This document shows positions 1 through 12,800 of a DNA stretch of 64,000 bases, piece by piece. Source of the stretch: Heloderma charlesbogerti (lineage: Eukaryota > Chordata > Lepidosauria > Squamata > Helodermatidae); assembly GCA_026122225.1 (NCBI GenBank), contig JANEZZ010000520.1, positions 682,001 through 746,000 on the forward strand. Direction: 5' to 3'. The notes below the pieces were generated by a model. The model made no database searches. It was not told the DNA's origin and saw only the letters and a program-made list of their open reading frames with translations. The position numbers and the translations under genes were made by a program. How positions within the stretch are numbered: position 1 is the first letter of the stretch; each line of letters starts with the position of its first letter.

Positions 1-193
1 ATCCATGGTGGAATTCTCTAACATCCCTAGTCTGTGCACAGCCTCTGACAACTCCAGGAAGGACTGGGAAAGACTCATGGACAGCCAATGCCAGTCAATG
101 TAGAGTCTACACCAAGCTTCTTCAACTTGATACCCTCCAGATGTGTTGGACTACAACATCCATCATTCTGCTGGGAATGATGGGGGTTGTAGG

Positions 194-560
194 TAGGGAT
201 GTCAGAGAAATCTGGAACAGAATCAAATGAGTTCAGATTTCTATGAATCTGACCCACAGATTCCACAGCAGACCGGCTTTTACCAAGTTGCAGAGATTTT
301 ATGAACTTGTGGACCTTTTTTAAAAAAAACTTTCCAAAATTTTACGCAACTGGAGTCATAGAAAAATACATACAACAAAAAAGCACCTGCTGAAAATGTG
401 CATTTGCCCCTTCAGTTAAAGCATGAAAATGCACATTATGGGGGGGATTTGTGCATTTTGTGGGGATTTGTGCATTTGCACACATGTGAATTTGCACAAA
501 TTTGGGAAATAGGAAAGAATCCAATTATGCCAATAAGCGGGTGACAGAACAAAAGGCAAC
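194..560. mobile_element. hAT-like short element, family B, copy 1 (degenerate)
   Basis: Starts with TAGGGATGTCAGAGAAATC and runs into an A/T-rich body with repeated 'TTTGTGCATTTG' type words. The same left end recurs at 11734, 16431 and 53655. The right end is too diverged to place exactly. Confidence 0.5.
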
Positions 561-835
561 TGACATGCGATGTATCCATGGACATGATGAAATGACAACA
601 CTCCATAGAATGTGAGTGACTGATACACTTTGCCCTTAATGCTACCATAGACACTTTATTGACTAATCATAATGATTATAGCATGGCATGATAACGCTGT
701 TCATTGCATTGTGTTTGCTATATGTAGGTATTCAGTTATTTCAGCTTATCTCAGCATGTGGGCAGAGTTTAAAATATTATTCTGGGCATATTTCACCTGT
801 AGAATTCAAGAGGTTAGCTGTAGTGGCCTCCTTAC

Positions 836-867
836 CTGCCGCAATACTCCATCAGGTCCTGTGCAGC
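836..867 (-). CDS. Exon 31: 32-bp micro-exon, last in window
   Basis: Residues 1418-1428, ends in phase 0. It reads [11 protein letters not shown], matching the C.CxGPDGxPK segment that links TIL4 to the VWC modules. Acceptor TTTGCAG, donor GTAAGG. The remaining VWC and cystine-knot exons must lie beyond the left edge of the window. Confidence 0.75.
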
Positions 868-3800
868 CTGCAAATTAGGACAATGAGAAGATGAGGAAGT
901 TGATTTCAGAATGAAGGTTTCAAAACTGCAGACCCAATCATACATGAATCAGGATGCCTGAAGGGTGCATATGGGAAAGCATGAGAGCGTGGCTAAAAGG
1001 ACACTTCTACCATTTGTAAATGTAAATGTTGATGTTTTTCTGCTTATGAGACCATCCTACAAGGATTGTTCTAATGGGGATTTAATCCAAACAAATCCAA
1101 TCAACTTCCTGGCTCAGTTGTCCTTTTCATGGTGCTGGTCTCATTTCTTCCACCGGTTCCACTAATTCAGAATACAACATACATTCTTCAGGGGCCGCTT
1201 TATTGGCAGCTTGGACTGACCATACTCTTCTCCATACCCTCGGTTTCCTTACCACAAACAGGAACACAAATACTGTCATGGGGATTCAATTGGATCGTTC
1301 CATCAGGGCAGAAACATCCTTCCACAAGTACTTCTGAAATCATGTCCCCTTTTGGCAGATTGGTGCGGACATCATTTTTTCTGTAGGATTATGTTAAGAG
1401 GGTAAAGGAAGTGTCACTGAGTCTGATCATTCAACTTTTATTTTATTTCATTGGATTGTTAACCCACCCAATTCTCAATGGCTCAGAGTTGGAACAGTTA
1501 GAAACAATCTGATCAAATCAGTTCAATAATCAGCCATCATCACCACAAACAAACAGTGACTAAAAGTTAACTAAATACACTGGTGAACTCAAGCAGTTCT
1601 AGACTTTCCTGCAAGTTCCAAGACTTAATGGGATGGATCCTTGAAAACACATTTTGATATGTATTTCCAATGTGCATTCTGGTATGACTGACGATGGATC
1701 AGGGCTTCAGAGCAAAGTCAATGTGGTTTTGTTTGCCCTCAAAAACGTCACCACTTAGACAAATCTGAGTGATTACATAGCACCATGACATCATCGTGTC
1801 CACTTCATAATTGTGGATTGGCTAGGATCATACAGTGCAGAAAAGAAGGCCTGAAGTAATGCTTTAAAAAGGTACTGAAACAGCAGCCAATCAGGAGAAC
1901 ATGGGCTATGGATATGCATGAGAACTGGGATGGGGGGTAAGGTGTAAGGAAGGGTTTTCTTGGAGTGCTTTTCAGCACACTGTTAAAAAGCACATTTTTT
2001 TGCCTTGAATATGTCTGAAAACAAAAATTTGGCACAGCTTTCATTATAATATCCATATCAAAGAACAATCCCAAGTGGAGGGCTGCTGATCAGGTGAACT
2101 CATGGTGGTAAGCTGTGATCAGCACACATTTTTCACAACATAGGTGGGTACAAATCTCATGAAAGATGAGCTGATATGGACTTTCCCTTAATAAATTACT
2201 CACCCACTAGAGCAAGTGAGCCTTTCCATCCTCCCACATGGTTTATACATTTGGTCCCGAGAGCATGTGAGTTCTGTGAAGCATGAACAAATTCCAGCTG
2301 AAGTTCACCTACTTAGGCTTTACATTTCCCAAGCATACACAGTTCACTCAGGTGTGAATTCACAACTGCCATCTTCTCTTCCTGGGGATAGGTAACCTGG
2401 TGACCTTCAGATGTTTTTGGATTACAGTTCCTATCATCCTCGACCATTGGCCATGCTGGCTGGGGCTTATGGGAGTGGTGGTCTAAAAGATCAGGAGGGC
2501 CACAGATTGCCGACCTGTATACATTTGCCTTGGTGCATTAGGGAAGGGGAGCAGAAGGACACCACTGCAACAGTTGGTAGAGAAGTGCTGAGGAAGGGGG
2601 CCCGGAGGGGACCCAATTTAGCCTGTAGGGAAGGGGGCCCAGAGGGGACCCAATCTTCTACTCCTCCCCCAGAGATGATAGGCACTGGTGGCAGCTGCTG
2701 TGATGAGGAGGATCAGTGGTCAGCAGTAGGTTCTGCCAGGGCAACCTTGGTTGGCCTTGGTAGATGCCTAAGGATGTCAACCCCTGATACCAGCCCTGCA
2801 AAACTCCTTGCATTCCTATAACTAGCATATTCAGAAGCAACCTAGGCTTTAATCCTCCAGGAGATGTTAGCTTTCTGTATTCAGTGAGTTTTTGGTATAT
2901 GTGTGTGTGTGGGGGGCATTTGAACATACGGTTCTCCATCTGAAATGGTATAGTCCAGGGAAGGCTGTTCTGTATGATATTTCTGACTGTGGGTCCATTT
3001 TCACCTCAGAAGATAATCTGATTCATTTCATAATCTTTATGGGCTTCCTGGAGTAGAGGCTGTCTAATGATCAACGTGACAGACATTTCATAGGGATATA
3101 GATATGCTCAGCTGGAGCCCTAAACGTCTTCAGAAGACAGTACAATTCTGACTCTCTTTTCACACGCTCTTTATACTGATGTAACTTTGCTCATTTGAAT
3201 AGCCAGATTCACACGCTCTTTATACTGATGTAACTTTGCTCATTTGAGCAGCCAGATTTATAGCAATGTACCCAGGGCCAGTGTCAAGGGTACGCATGGT
3301 TGGGTCCTGCACCCCAGGCAGGGCCCACTGACAAAAGCCTCTTGGAATTCCTTCTCCACTTCTCCATTTCAACCAACTTGTTCACCTGCCTCTCATTCTA
3401 GCCCAGACAATGGAGGTGGTGAGAAGGAGCAGCAGTAGATGCCATTGCCTACTTGCTCACGGGCCCTCTGCCTGTCAAGATGTAGTAAAAATGGGAAAGG
3501 ATGAGTAATAACAGCTGTTGACAATGATGATGAGAAGGGAGATAGAGGGAGGGGGCCCAATGGGGGTGTCTTGCCCAAGAGCTCCCCAAAGCCTGGATAT
3601 GGCACCAAATGAGGTGGAGAAATTAAAATAAAGGCTCACAGAGCAACCAGATGACAGAACCAGAATATACTACAAAACAAAAAGGAATAAACTCAACAAC
3701 CCATTCCTAGGAGGTCTTTCAGCTCACCACACTTCCTGTTGGCTTTGCTTCTCCAGTCCACACAGATCCCATGGAACCCACACAAGGCTGCATAGGCCTG

Positions 3801-6800
3801 GAGACTTCCACATTTGGTGTACTGCTGTGGTGAGTGGGAGCATCCATCCACAATGCAGGCATCATAGTAAGGCCGTGGGGGGACAGCATTGTGACATTCA
3901 GTGAAGTTCCTTGTTTAATAAAGAAAATGGCATCAGTTTTACAGTGTGAACTAAGATCTTCAAAGCAAAGGAAATAGAAACTAATTGTAAAAATCTGTTC
4001 AGATTCCAAACTGGTCTAGTGTAAGATGATCTTTAAAATAAAACCCTCTTTTCTGTATGCTAATCATCCAGCATAAAATAGATTTTTAAATATATGGTTA
4101 TAATAATTAGCAGTGAACCCTCTATCATATTATTGTATGCACACATGTTGGGTTTATTTATTTATTTATTTATTTCATTTCTATACCGCCCAATAGCCGA
4201 AGCTCTCTGGGCGGTTCACAAAAAATAAAGCCAAACAACACACAATAAAACAATTTAAAATATATAGAACATTAAAACCACAATATAACAATACAACCAC
4301 AATAAAACCTAGCAGCAGTGTAAGAGTTTAAAATACAGATTTAAAACAGCAAAGATAAAAATTTAGAAAGCTAAAATGCTAAGATGCCTGGGAAAATAAA
4401 AAGGTCTTCACCTGGCGCTGAAAGGAATACAATGTAGGCACCAGGCGAACCTCACTAGGGAGCTCATTCCAGAGCCGGGGTGCCACAGCAGAAAAAGCCC
4501 TCCTCCTAGTAGCCACCCGCCTCACTTCCTTTGGCAGGGGCTCATGGAGAAGGGCCGCTGATGATGATCTTAAGGTCCGGGCAGGCACATATGGGAGGAG
4601 GCGATCCTTCAGGTAACCTGGCCCCAAGCCGTTAAGGGCTTTGAATGTTAACACCAGCACTTTGTATCTGGCCCGGAAATGGACTGGCAGCCAGTGCAGC
4701 TGGAAAAGTACTGGCGTAATATGAGCTCGCAGGCCAGTCCCTGTTAACAATCTTGCTGCCCTATTTTGGACCAGCTGAAGTTTCCGGACCGTTTTCAAAG
4801 GCAGCCCCACGTATAACGCATTGCAGTAATCCAGACGAGAAGTTATCAGAGCATGGATAACTGTAGCAGGGCTATCTCTGTCCAGATAAGGGCGTAGTTG
4901 GTATACCAGCCTAAGCTGATAAAAAGTGCTCCGTGCCACTGAGTTCACCTGTGCCTCAAGTGACAGTTCTGGATCCAAGAGCACCCCCAAACTACGAACC
5001 TGATCCTTTAGGGGGAGTGCAACCCCCTCCAGAACAGGTTGAATATCACCTAATCGGGCAGACGAACCACCCACTAACAGTACCTCCGTCTTGTCTGGAT
5101 TGAGTTTCAGTTTATTAGCCCTCATCCAGTCCATTACCGTGCCCAGGCACTGATTCAGAACAGTCACTGCCTCACCTGGTTTTGATGAGAAAGAGAGGTA
5201 GAGCTGGGTGTCATCTGCATATTGATGGCACCTCAGCCCACACCTCCGGATAACCTCCCCCAGCGGTTTCATGTAGATGTTAAACAGCATGGGGGATAAA
5301 ATAGAGCCCTGTGGAACCCCATTGCCATGGCACAGAGCAATAATCCCCCATCACCACCTTCTGGAATCGGCCATCCAAGTAGGAGCGGAACCACTGTAGT
5401 GCAGTGCCTCCAATTCCTAACCCAGACAACCTATCCAGAAGGATACCATGGTCGATGGTATCGAAAGCCGCTGAGAGGTCCAGGAGAATCAACAGGGTCG
5501 CACTCCCCCTGTCCCTCTCCCGGCAGAGGTCATCCCACAGGGCGACCAAGGCAGTTTCTGCTCCAAAACCAGGCCTGAAGCCCGGTTGAAATGGATCTAG
5601 ATAATCCGTTTCATTCAAGAGTGCCTGGAGCTGTCCTACAACCACCCGCTCAAGCACCTTGCCCAGGAAGGGGATGTTGGCCACTGGCCTATAATTGTTA
5701 ACATCCTCTGGGTCCAGGTTAGGCTTTTTCAGGAGTGGTCTGATTACTGCCTCTTTTAAAGCAGCAGGCACCACTCCCTCTCTCAAGGAGGAATTTACAA
5801 CCTCCTGGACCCAGCCGGACAACCCCTCCTTGTTTTGATTTAATAAGCCATGAAGGCTCCAAAGCAGACTTGTAGCTGCTTTGGAGGCGTGGCTCGGGTC
5901 TGGGAAGGCTGCAGCTCTCCAGGTATGTCCCCAGGACATCTCCTTTCTCCTTCTCTGATGTCAAAGGTCTGACATTGGAGAAGGGGTGAACGGAGGCAAG
6001 CTGGGTGGAGTGGAACCAACTGTGGAGGTTTCTGCAGTGACCTCTTACTCCACCCTTGGAGGGGGGGATCTGATATCGCCTGTGACCCCAGGGATGCTCT
6101 CCCAAGGCCCACAGGACTGCAGCCTTAATGTATTAGTTATGTTATGGTGTTCTTAGTATTTTATTGTAAGCTATCCTCTGGGTCCAGGTTAGGCTTTTTC
6201 AGGAGTGGTCTAATTACTGCCTCTTTTAAAGCGGCAGGCACCACTCCCTCTCTCAAGGAGGAATGACCAAGATCATTGGTCCACCAGTGGAACAGATACC
6301 ACTAGCAGAATGGGACTTTCTTGTCTTTTCCTCCCTGGTACAACCCCCCTATGCACCTGCTAAAACTGTTCCAGATGGTCCTCCAATGCTTCAGAGAAGA
6401 TTTGGAGGGTGCATGATAGAGGGGCTATAGCTCAGAGTGATAGAGCATGTGCTTTGCATGGAGAAGGTCCCAGGTTCAATCCACAGCATCTCCAGGTAGG
6501 GCTAGGAAAGAATCCTGCCTGAAACCCCGAAGAGCTGCCAGTCTGTGTCGATAATACTGAGCTAGATGGACCAACTGTCTGATTCAGTATAAGGCAACTT
6601 TCTATATTCTTATATTCTGTTGGTAGCTTTGGGAAGAAAACTCAAGAACTTTAGGGCCCAAATAGTTTTCTCATCCATCCTTCCAGAAGTTAGAAGAGGG
6701 ATAGAATGGGAAAGAAAAATACTCTGGGTGAATGACTGGCTATGAAGGTGGTGCCAGCATGAGAGATTTGGATTCTGGGACCATGGGCTATATTTCCTGG

Positions 6801-9800
6801 AAGATGGTCTGTTGGCAAGGGATGGGTTGCACCTCACAAAGGCTGGGAAGAATGTGTTTGGCCACAGCATGAAGAACTTTATCAGGAGGGCTTTAAACTG
6901 AATCCTACAGGGAAGGGAGACATAAAGTTGGGGGTAACAATGGATGAAGGCTCATGCACCGCAATGGAGAGAACAGTTCTAATAGTGCCCAATAATAAAT
7001 AGTCTTCACAGACTTGTAGGAAGAAAGCCAGACCATGAAGCACACGGTCTTCGATGTCTATATACTAATGCCGAGAGTATGGGGAACAAACAGAACAAAC
7101 TTGAACTCTTAATACAGGATGGAAATTTTGACTTGATATGTGTAACTGAGACTTGGTGGGATGACTCTCATGACTGGAATACAGCAGTTGAAGGATATAA
7201 CTTGTTCAAAAAGAATAGGGGGAACAGAAAGGGAGGTGGGGTTGCACTATATGTTAAAAATTAGGGATGTACGAAAGTCACTTACCTGAACCGAAATTTG
7301 ATTCGTGGTGGGGGAGAGGCGCTCTGTCCCTCCCCCCAAAATTCTGGCTGGGGGGGAGGCACCCCGTCCCTCCCGCTGCGAATCCTGGCTGGCCGGGAAC
7401 GCAAATGGGAACGCTGTTTGCGTCCCTGCAGTCAGCCGTGATAGGCTACGTAAATGTTTACGTAGCCTATCACGGCTGAATAAAAAAAACAACAACAACC
7501 ACGCATACGCAAATGGCGGCACCCATGGGCGCCGCCATTTGCGTTCCTTATTTTGGCACGCATAGTCTACGTAAACATTTACATAGACTATGGCGAAAAT
7601 AAGGGGAACGCAAATAGTGTAGACGCTACGCTATTTGCGTTCCCCTTATTTTTGCCGTAGTCTACATAAATGTTTACATAGACTACACGTGCCAAAATAA
7701 GGAACGCAAATGGCGGTGCCATTTGCGTACGTGTGGGTTGTTGTTGTTTTTTTACTCAGCTGTGATAGGCTACGTAAACATTTACGTAGCCTATCACGGT
7801 GTTTTTTAAAAATCTAGCCGTGATAGGCTACGTAAATCTTTACGTAGCCTATCACGTTTTTTTGGTTGTTTTTTTTTTTACTGGAAATGGCGGCGGCGGC
7901 AGCTGGTCGGAAGACTGGCTGCCGCAGCCGCCGAACCACCGCCGAACCGCCGCTGAACCGCCGCCAGAGCCGTCGCCGCCAGGGACGTTCGCACAAGGTA
8001 AGTCCCGTCCCAGGGGGGGCGGGGGGGCAGACTGTTTCGCCACCGATTTTGGGGAGCCAAATGCGCTGGCATTCGGCCTCCCCAAGATTCGTGGCAAAAT
8101 TCTCTGACATCCCAATTAAAAATACATATCTCTGCACAGAAATAAAGGCGGATGAGCTTGGTAGCCCCATCAAGAGCATCTGGGTTAAAATAAATGGAGC
8201 AAAGAATAAAAGGAACCTTGTGGTCGGAGTCTACTACCAGCCACCCAATCAAAGAAGAGGAGACAAGGATGAAACTTTTGAAAAGCAAATAGCCAATGTT
8301 TCAAGGAAGCATGATGTAGTAGTAATGGGGGACTTCAATTTCCCCGATATTTGTTGGGAGACAAATTCCGCAAAGCATGGCCGCTCCAAGAAATTCCTGA
8401 CCTGTGTTGCGGATAACTTCCTCCTACAGAAAATATAGGGTAGAACTAGAGGATCGGCTATCCTTCTCTTGATCCTAACCAACAGAGATGACTTCATGGA
8501 TAAAGTAGCAGTTATGGGAATTCTGGGGGAAAGCAACCATGTTATACTTGAGTTCTTGGTTCTAAAGGAAGCAAAAGCTGAGTGTAACCAAAGGCGTACC
8601 CTGGATTTTAGGAAAGCTGATTTTAATAAACTCAGAACAATGATCAGTAAGGTCCCATGGCAAGCGACGCTAACGAGAAAAGGAGTCCAAGATGGGTGGG
8701 AGCTTTTAAAAAAGGAAATTCTCAAGGCACAATCACAAACAATTCCAACAAGAAAAAAAGGTGGAAGACAACAGAAGAAGCCAATGTGGCTTCACAAAAA
8801 AGCTAAGAAATGACCTGAAAACAAAAAAGTATATATATAGGAAGTGGAAAGAAGGCCAAGCAACAAAGGAAGAATACAGGCAGGTTGCACAGAATTGCAG
8901 GGATGGCATCAGGAAGGCTAAAGCTGAGAATGAGCTGAGGTTAGTAAGGGATGCTAAAAGCAGCAAAAAGGGTTTCTTCAGATATGTGCATAATAAAAGA
9001 CAGAGGAAAGAAATGGTGGTTCAACTGTTAAATAAGAATGGCAAAATGGTAACAGATGACAAAGAAAAGGCAGAAGTGCTCAATTCCTACTTTGGCTCAG
9101 TCTTCTCCCAAAAGAGGGTCTATGACCCCCCTGGCAAAGGCAAAGTACAGGCTGAAGGAGCAGGATTGCACCTTGAGATTGATAGGCATATGGTCAAGGA
9201 ACACCTAATTACTTTGAATGAGTTCAAATCCCCAGGGCCAGATGAGCTGCATCCTACAGTAATCAAGGAACTGGCAGAAGAACTCTCAGAACCACTGTCT
9301 ATTCTCTTTGAGAAATCATGGAGGATGGGTGAAATGCCAGATGACTGGAGGAGGGCTAATGTTGTCCCTATCTTCAAAAAGGGTAAAAAGGAGGAACCTG
9401 GGAACTACAGACCCCATCAATCCCTGAGGAAATTCTGGAGCAGATTATAAAGCAATCCATCTGTAAGCACCTTGAAAACAATGCAGTGATTACTCGAAGC
9501 CAACATGGATTTGTCAAGAACAAATCCTGCCAGACAAATCTGATCTCATTTTTTGATCAAGTAACCTCCCTTGTGGACTGTGGGAATGCTGTGGACATAA
9601 TATATCTCGACTTCAGCAAAGCTTTCGACAAAGTGCCCCATGATATCCTGATGAGCAAACTAGCTCAAAGTGGGCTAGATGAAACAACTCTCAGGTGGAT
9701 CCACAATTGGCTACAGGATCAGACTCAAAGAGTGCTTATCAATGGAAACTGGGGAGAGGTAATGAGTGAGGTACCACAGGGCTCAGTCCTGGGCCCAGTG

Positions 9801-12800
9801 CTCTTCAACATTTTTATTAATGACTTGGAGGAGGAGGTGCAGGGAATGCTGATTAAATTTGCAGATGACACAAAATTGGGCGGGATAGCTAATACCTTGG
9901 AAGACAGAAACAAAATTCAAAGTGATCTGGATAGACTGCAGCACTGGGCAGAAAACAACAGAATGACATTGAATAGGGAGAAATGCCACGTTCTGCACCT
10001 AGGAAAAAGAAACCAAATGCACAGTTACAAGATGGGGGGAGACTTGGCTCAACAACACTACAAACAAGAAGGATCTTGGGATTGTTGTAGATCACAAGCT
10101 GAACATGAGCCAACAATGTGACATGGCTGCAAAAAAGGCCAATGCTCTTTTGGGCTGCATTAATAGAAGCATAGCTTCCAAATCCCAGGAAGTACTAGTT
10201 CCCCTTTACTCAGCACTGGTTAGGCCTCATCTGGAGTACTGTGTCCAGTTCTAGGCACCATACTTTAAGAAGGATGCAGATAAGCTGGAGAGGGTTCAGA
10301 GGAGGGCAACAAAGATGATCAGGGGACTGGAAACAAAGTCCTATGAAGACTGAAAGAACTGGGCATGTTTAGCCTTGAGAAGAGAAGAGTGAGGGGAGAT
10401 ATGATAGCGCTCTTCAAGTACTTGAAAGGTTGTCACAGAGAGGACCAGGATCTCTCTTCGATCATCCCAGAATGCAGGACACGGAATAATGGGCTCAAGT
10501 TACAGGAAGCCAGATTCCAGCTGAACATCAGGAAAAACTTTCTGACTGTTAGAGCAATTCAACAATGGAACCAATTACCTAGGGAGGTGGTGGGCTCTCC
10601 CACACTGGAGGTGTTCAAGATGTGGCTGGACAGCCACCTGTCAGGGATGCTCTGCCTTGGATTTCTGCATTAAGCAGGGGGTTGGACTCAATGGACTTAC
10701 AGGACCCTTCCAACCCTACTATTCTATGATTCTATGATTCTGTGAATGACAACCTTGGATCCAACCTGTTCACTTCCAACTGGTGCTTAATCTTCCTACC
10801 CTAGTTATTCTACTGCAGTTTAATGGATTTGCATGGGTGTGTTCTGCTTTGTTTGATATTATTTTTTATGTTGCAAACCTACAGTTATTATTAATTTACC
10901 TACAGACTGAAAAGCAACTGTTGAATTTAATTGCCTTAGCACATGGGTGTCCATCTAATAATAGATGGACACTGAGGTTGATGATAGTCAACCTCAGCGG
11001 AGAAATACTGAAGGGTAGTGATCTAAATAAAGTAAAATAAAGAGGAACACAGTTTTAAAAATAACAATTACCTTTCCTCTGAAGATCTCAGCTCTTAGAG
11101 CTGTTCCAGTATAGATAATAAAAATGCCATGCCACCACAGCTTTTCTCAACCATTAAAAATGTATATTATGGAATTTACATCCTACTGCAGAACATTTAA
11201 GCATCTAATCCTATGTGTATTTAGACAGAAAAAAAGTCCTACAACTCCCAGCATCCCAGAGTCCCATCTTCTAGGAACTGTGATAATGTAATATTAATTG
11301 AAAGTGTGCTTTACCAGATAAGTTTACATATTGAAGGAGCTACACAAGCAGCTATTTTAGATGGTGACATTTCAGCCTGAGCCCGGCGTTGATCTGAATT
11401 GCAATGTCTAGTGATGAGGTCCATCACTTTCCAGTCGTTTGCCATCTCTGTGAAAGAACCCGCAATCTTGCCATTCCTTTTCAATGCATCATCTCCCCTT
11501 TTGTTTGTGCATGTACCTGGTCAGGGTAAGAAGGTCACTTTGAGCGAAGACTAAGAAGGCATAAGCATCTGTAAACTTCCTAATGCAAAGAAAAGTGCTG
11601 TCTGCCTATTAAGTTTGGAAAAACAACCCCCCCCCAGTTCTGTTCCTTACCTCCCCTGGATTCTCCCCATGCTCTTCTCCAACCCCTTTTCTCCTTTCCT
11701 CTCCCTCCACTACTGAACTATGACCTCTCCAACTACGGATGTAGGAGAAATCTGCAACAGAACCAGATGAGTTTGGATTTTTATTAATCTGACCCATAGA
11801 TTCCACAGTGGACTGGTTTTTCCCGTCAGGCAGATTCTGCGGACTTGTGGACCATTTTCCTAACCTTTGGGGAGTTTTGTGCAAATTTTGTTGTAGAAAA
11901 ATATGCCCCCCAAAACTAGGGGTGGACGAAAGTCCCTTACCTGTCGTCGAAGGACGTTCGTGGTGGGGGGGAGGCGCTTCGCTGGTCCCCCCGCAAAGTT
12001 CAGGCCGGGGGGGGAGGCTTTCCGCCTCGCCCTGGCCGAAATTCAGGCCGGGGAGGAGGCTTCCCACCTCGCCCAGCCGCGAACGCGAAAGTTAAAAAAA
12101 AAAACGTCCCCTGATAGGCTACGTGACGATTCACATAGCCTATCACGGCTAGATCTGCAAAGTCAGCCGTAATAGGCTATGTCAATCGTCACGTAGCCTA
12201 TCATGGGTGACTTAAAAAAAAAAAAAGCGCATACGCTAATGGCGGCCCCCATAGGGAGCCGCCATTCGCGTTCCTTATTTAGTCGCTGTAGTCTACGTAG
12301 ATGTTTACGTAGACTACAGCGAAAATAAGGGCAACGCAAATAGCCTATCAGGGGGCGTTTTAGCCTATCAGGGGGCGTTTTTTTTTTTTCTTTCATTGCA
12401 GTGGCGGTGGCGGCAGCCGGTCGAAAGACCGGCTGCCGCTCCCGCCCCGCTCGAACACCCGCCGAACCGCCAGCCGGACCAGCCACTGGGAGGGACATTC
12501 GGTGAAGGTAAGTCCCGTCCCGGGGGGGGTGCGGGGGGCGGGGGGGGTTCGGAGGATTTCTCCCCGAAACTTGTTCGGGGGGCCGAACACATTGGCGCTC
12601 AGCCCCCCGAAGTTTCGGGGAGAAATTCTCCGCCATCCCTACAAAAAACCCCAGTCAAAAACATGTATTTCCCCCATAGGCCAAAGTGTGATAATGCACA
12701 TTTGGGGGAGATTTGTACATTTTGTGCGGAATTTGCACATTTTGTGCGGAATTTGCACAAATTCAAAAACTAAAAACAAACAAACCACGATTCCATTGAT

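Noticed and set aside
3719..4009. Open frame of 96 codons over exon 28
   Set aside because: It is another phase of the same strand; the C8-coding frame with splice sites is the real one.
7440..7860. Regularly spaced palindromic repeats suggesting a CRISPR array
   Set aside because: The repeats are hairpins within eukaryotic transposons, spacing is not uniform, and the sequence is vertebrate.
7814..8288. Ala/Arg/Pro-rich open frames as independent host genes (also at 12163, 19621, 21900, 32236, 49561, 57149)
   Set aside because: They recur at the same place inside each family A element and have no homology to known genes; they are part of the element, discussed as a first-exon-like module.
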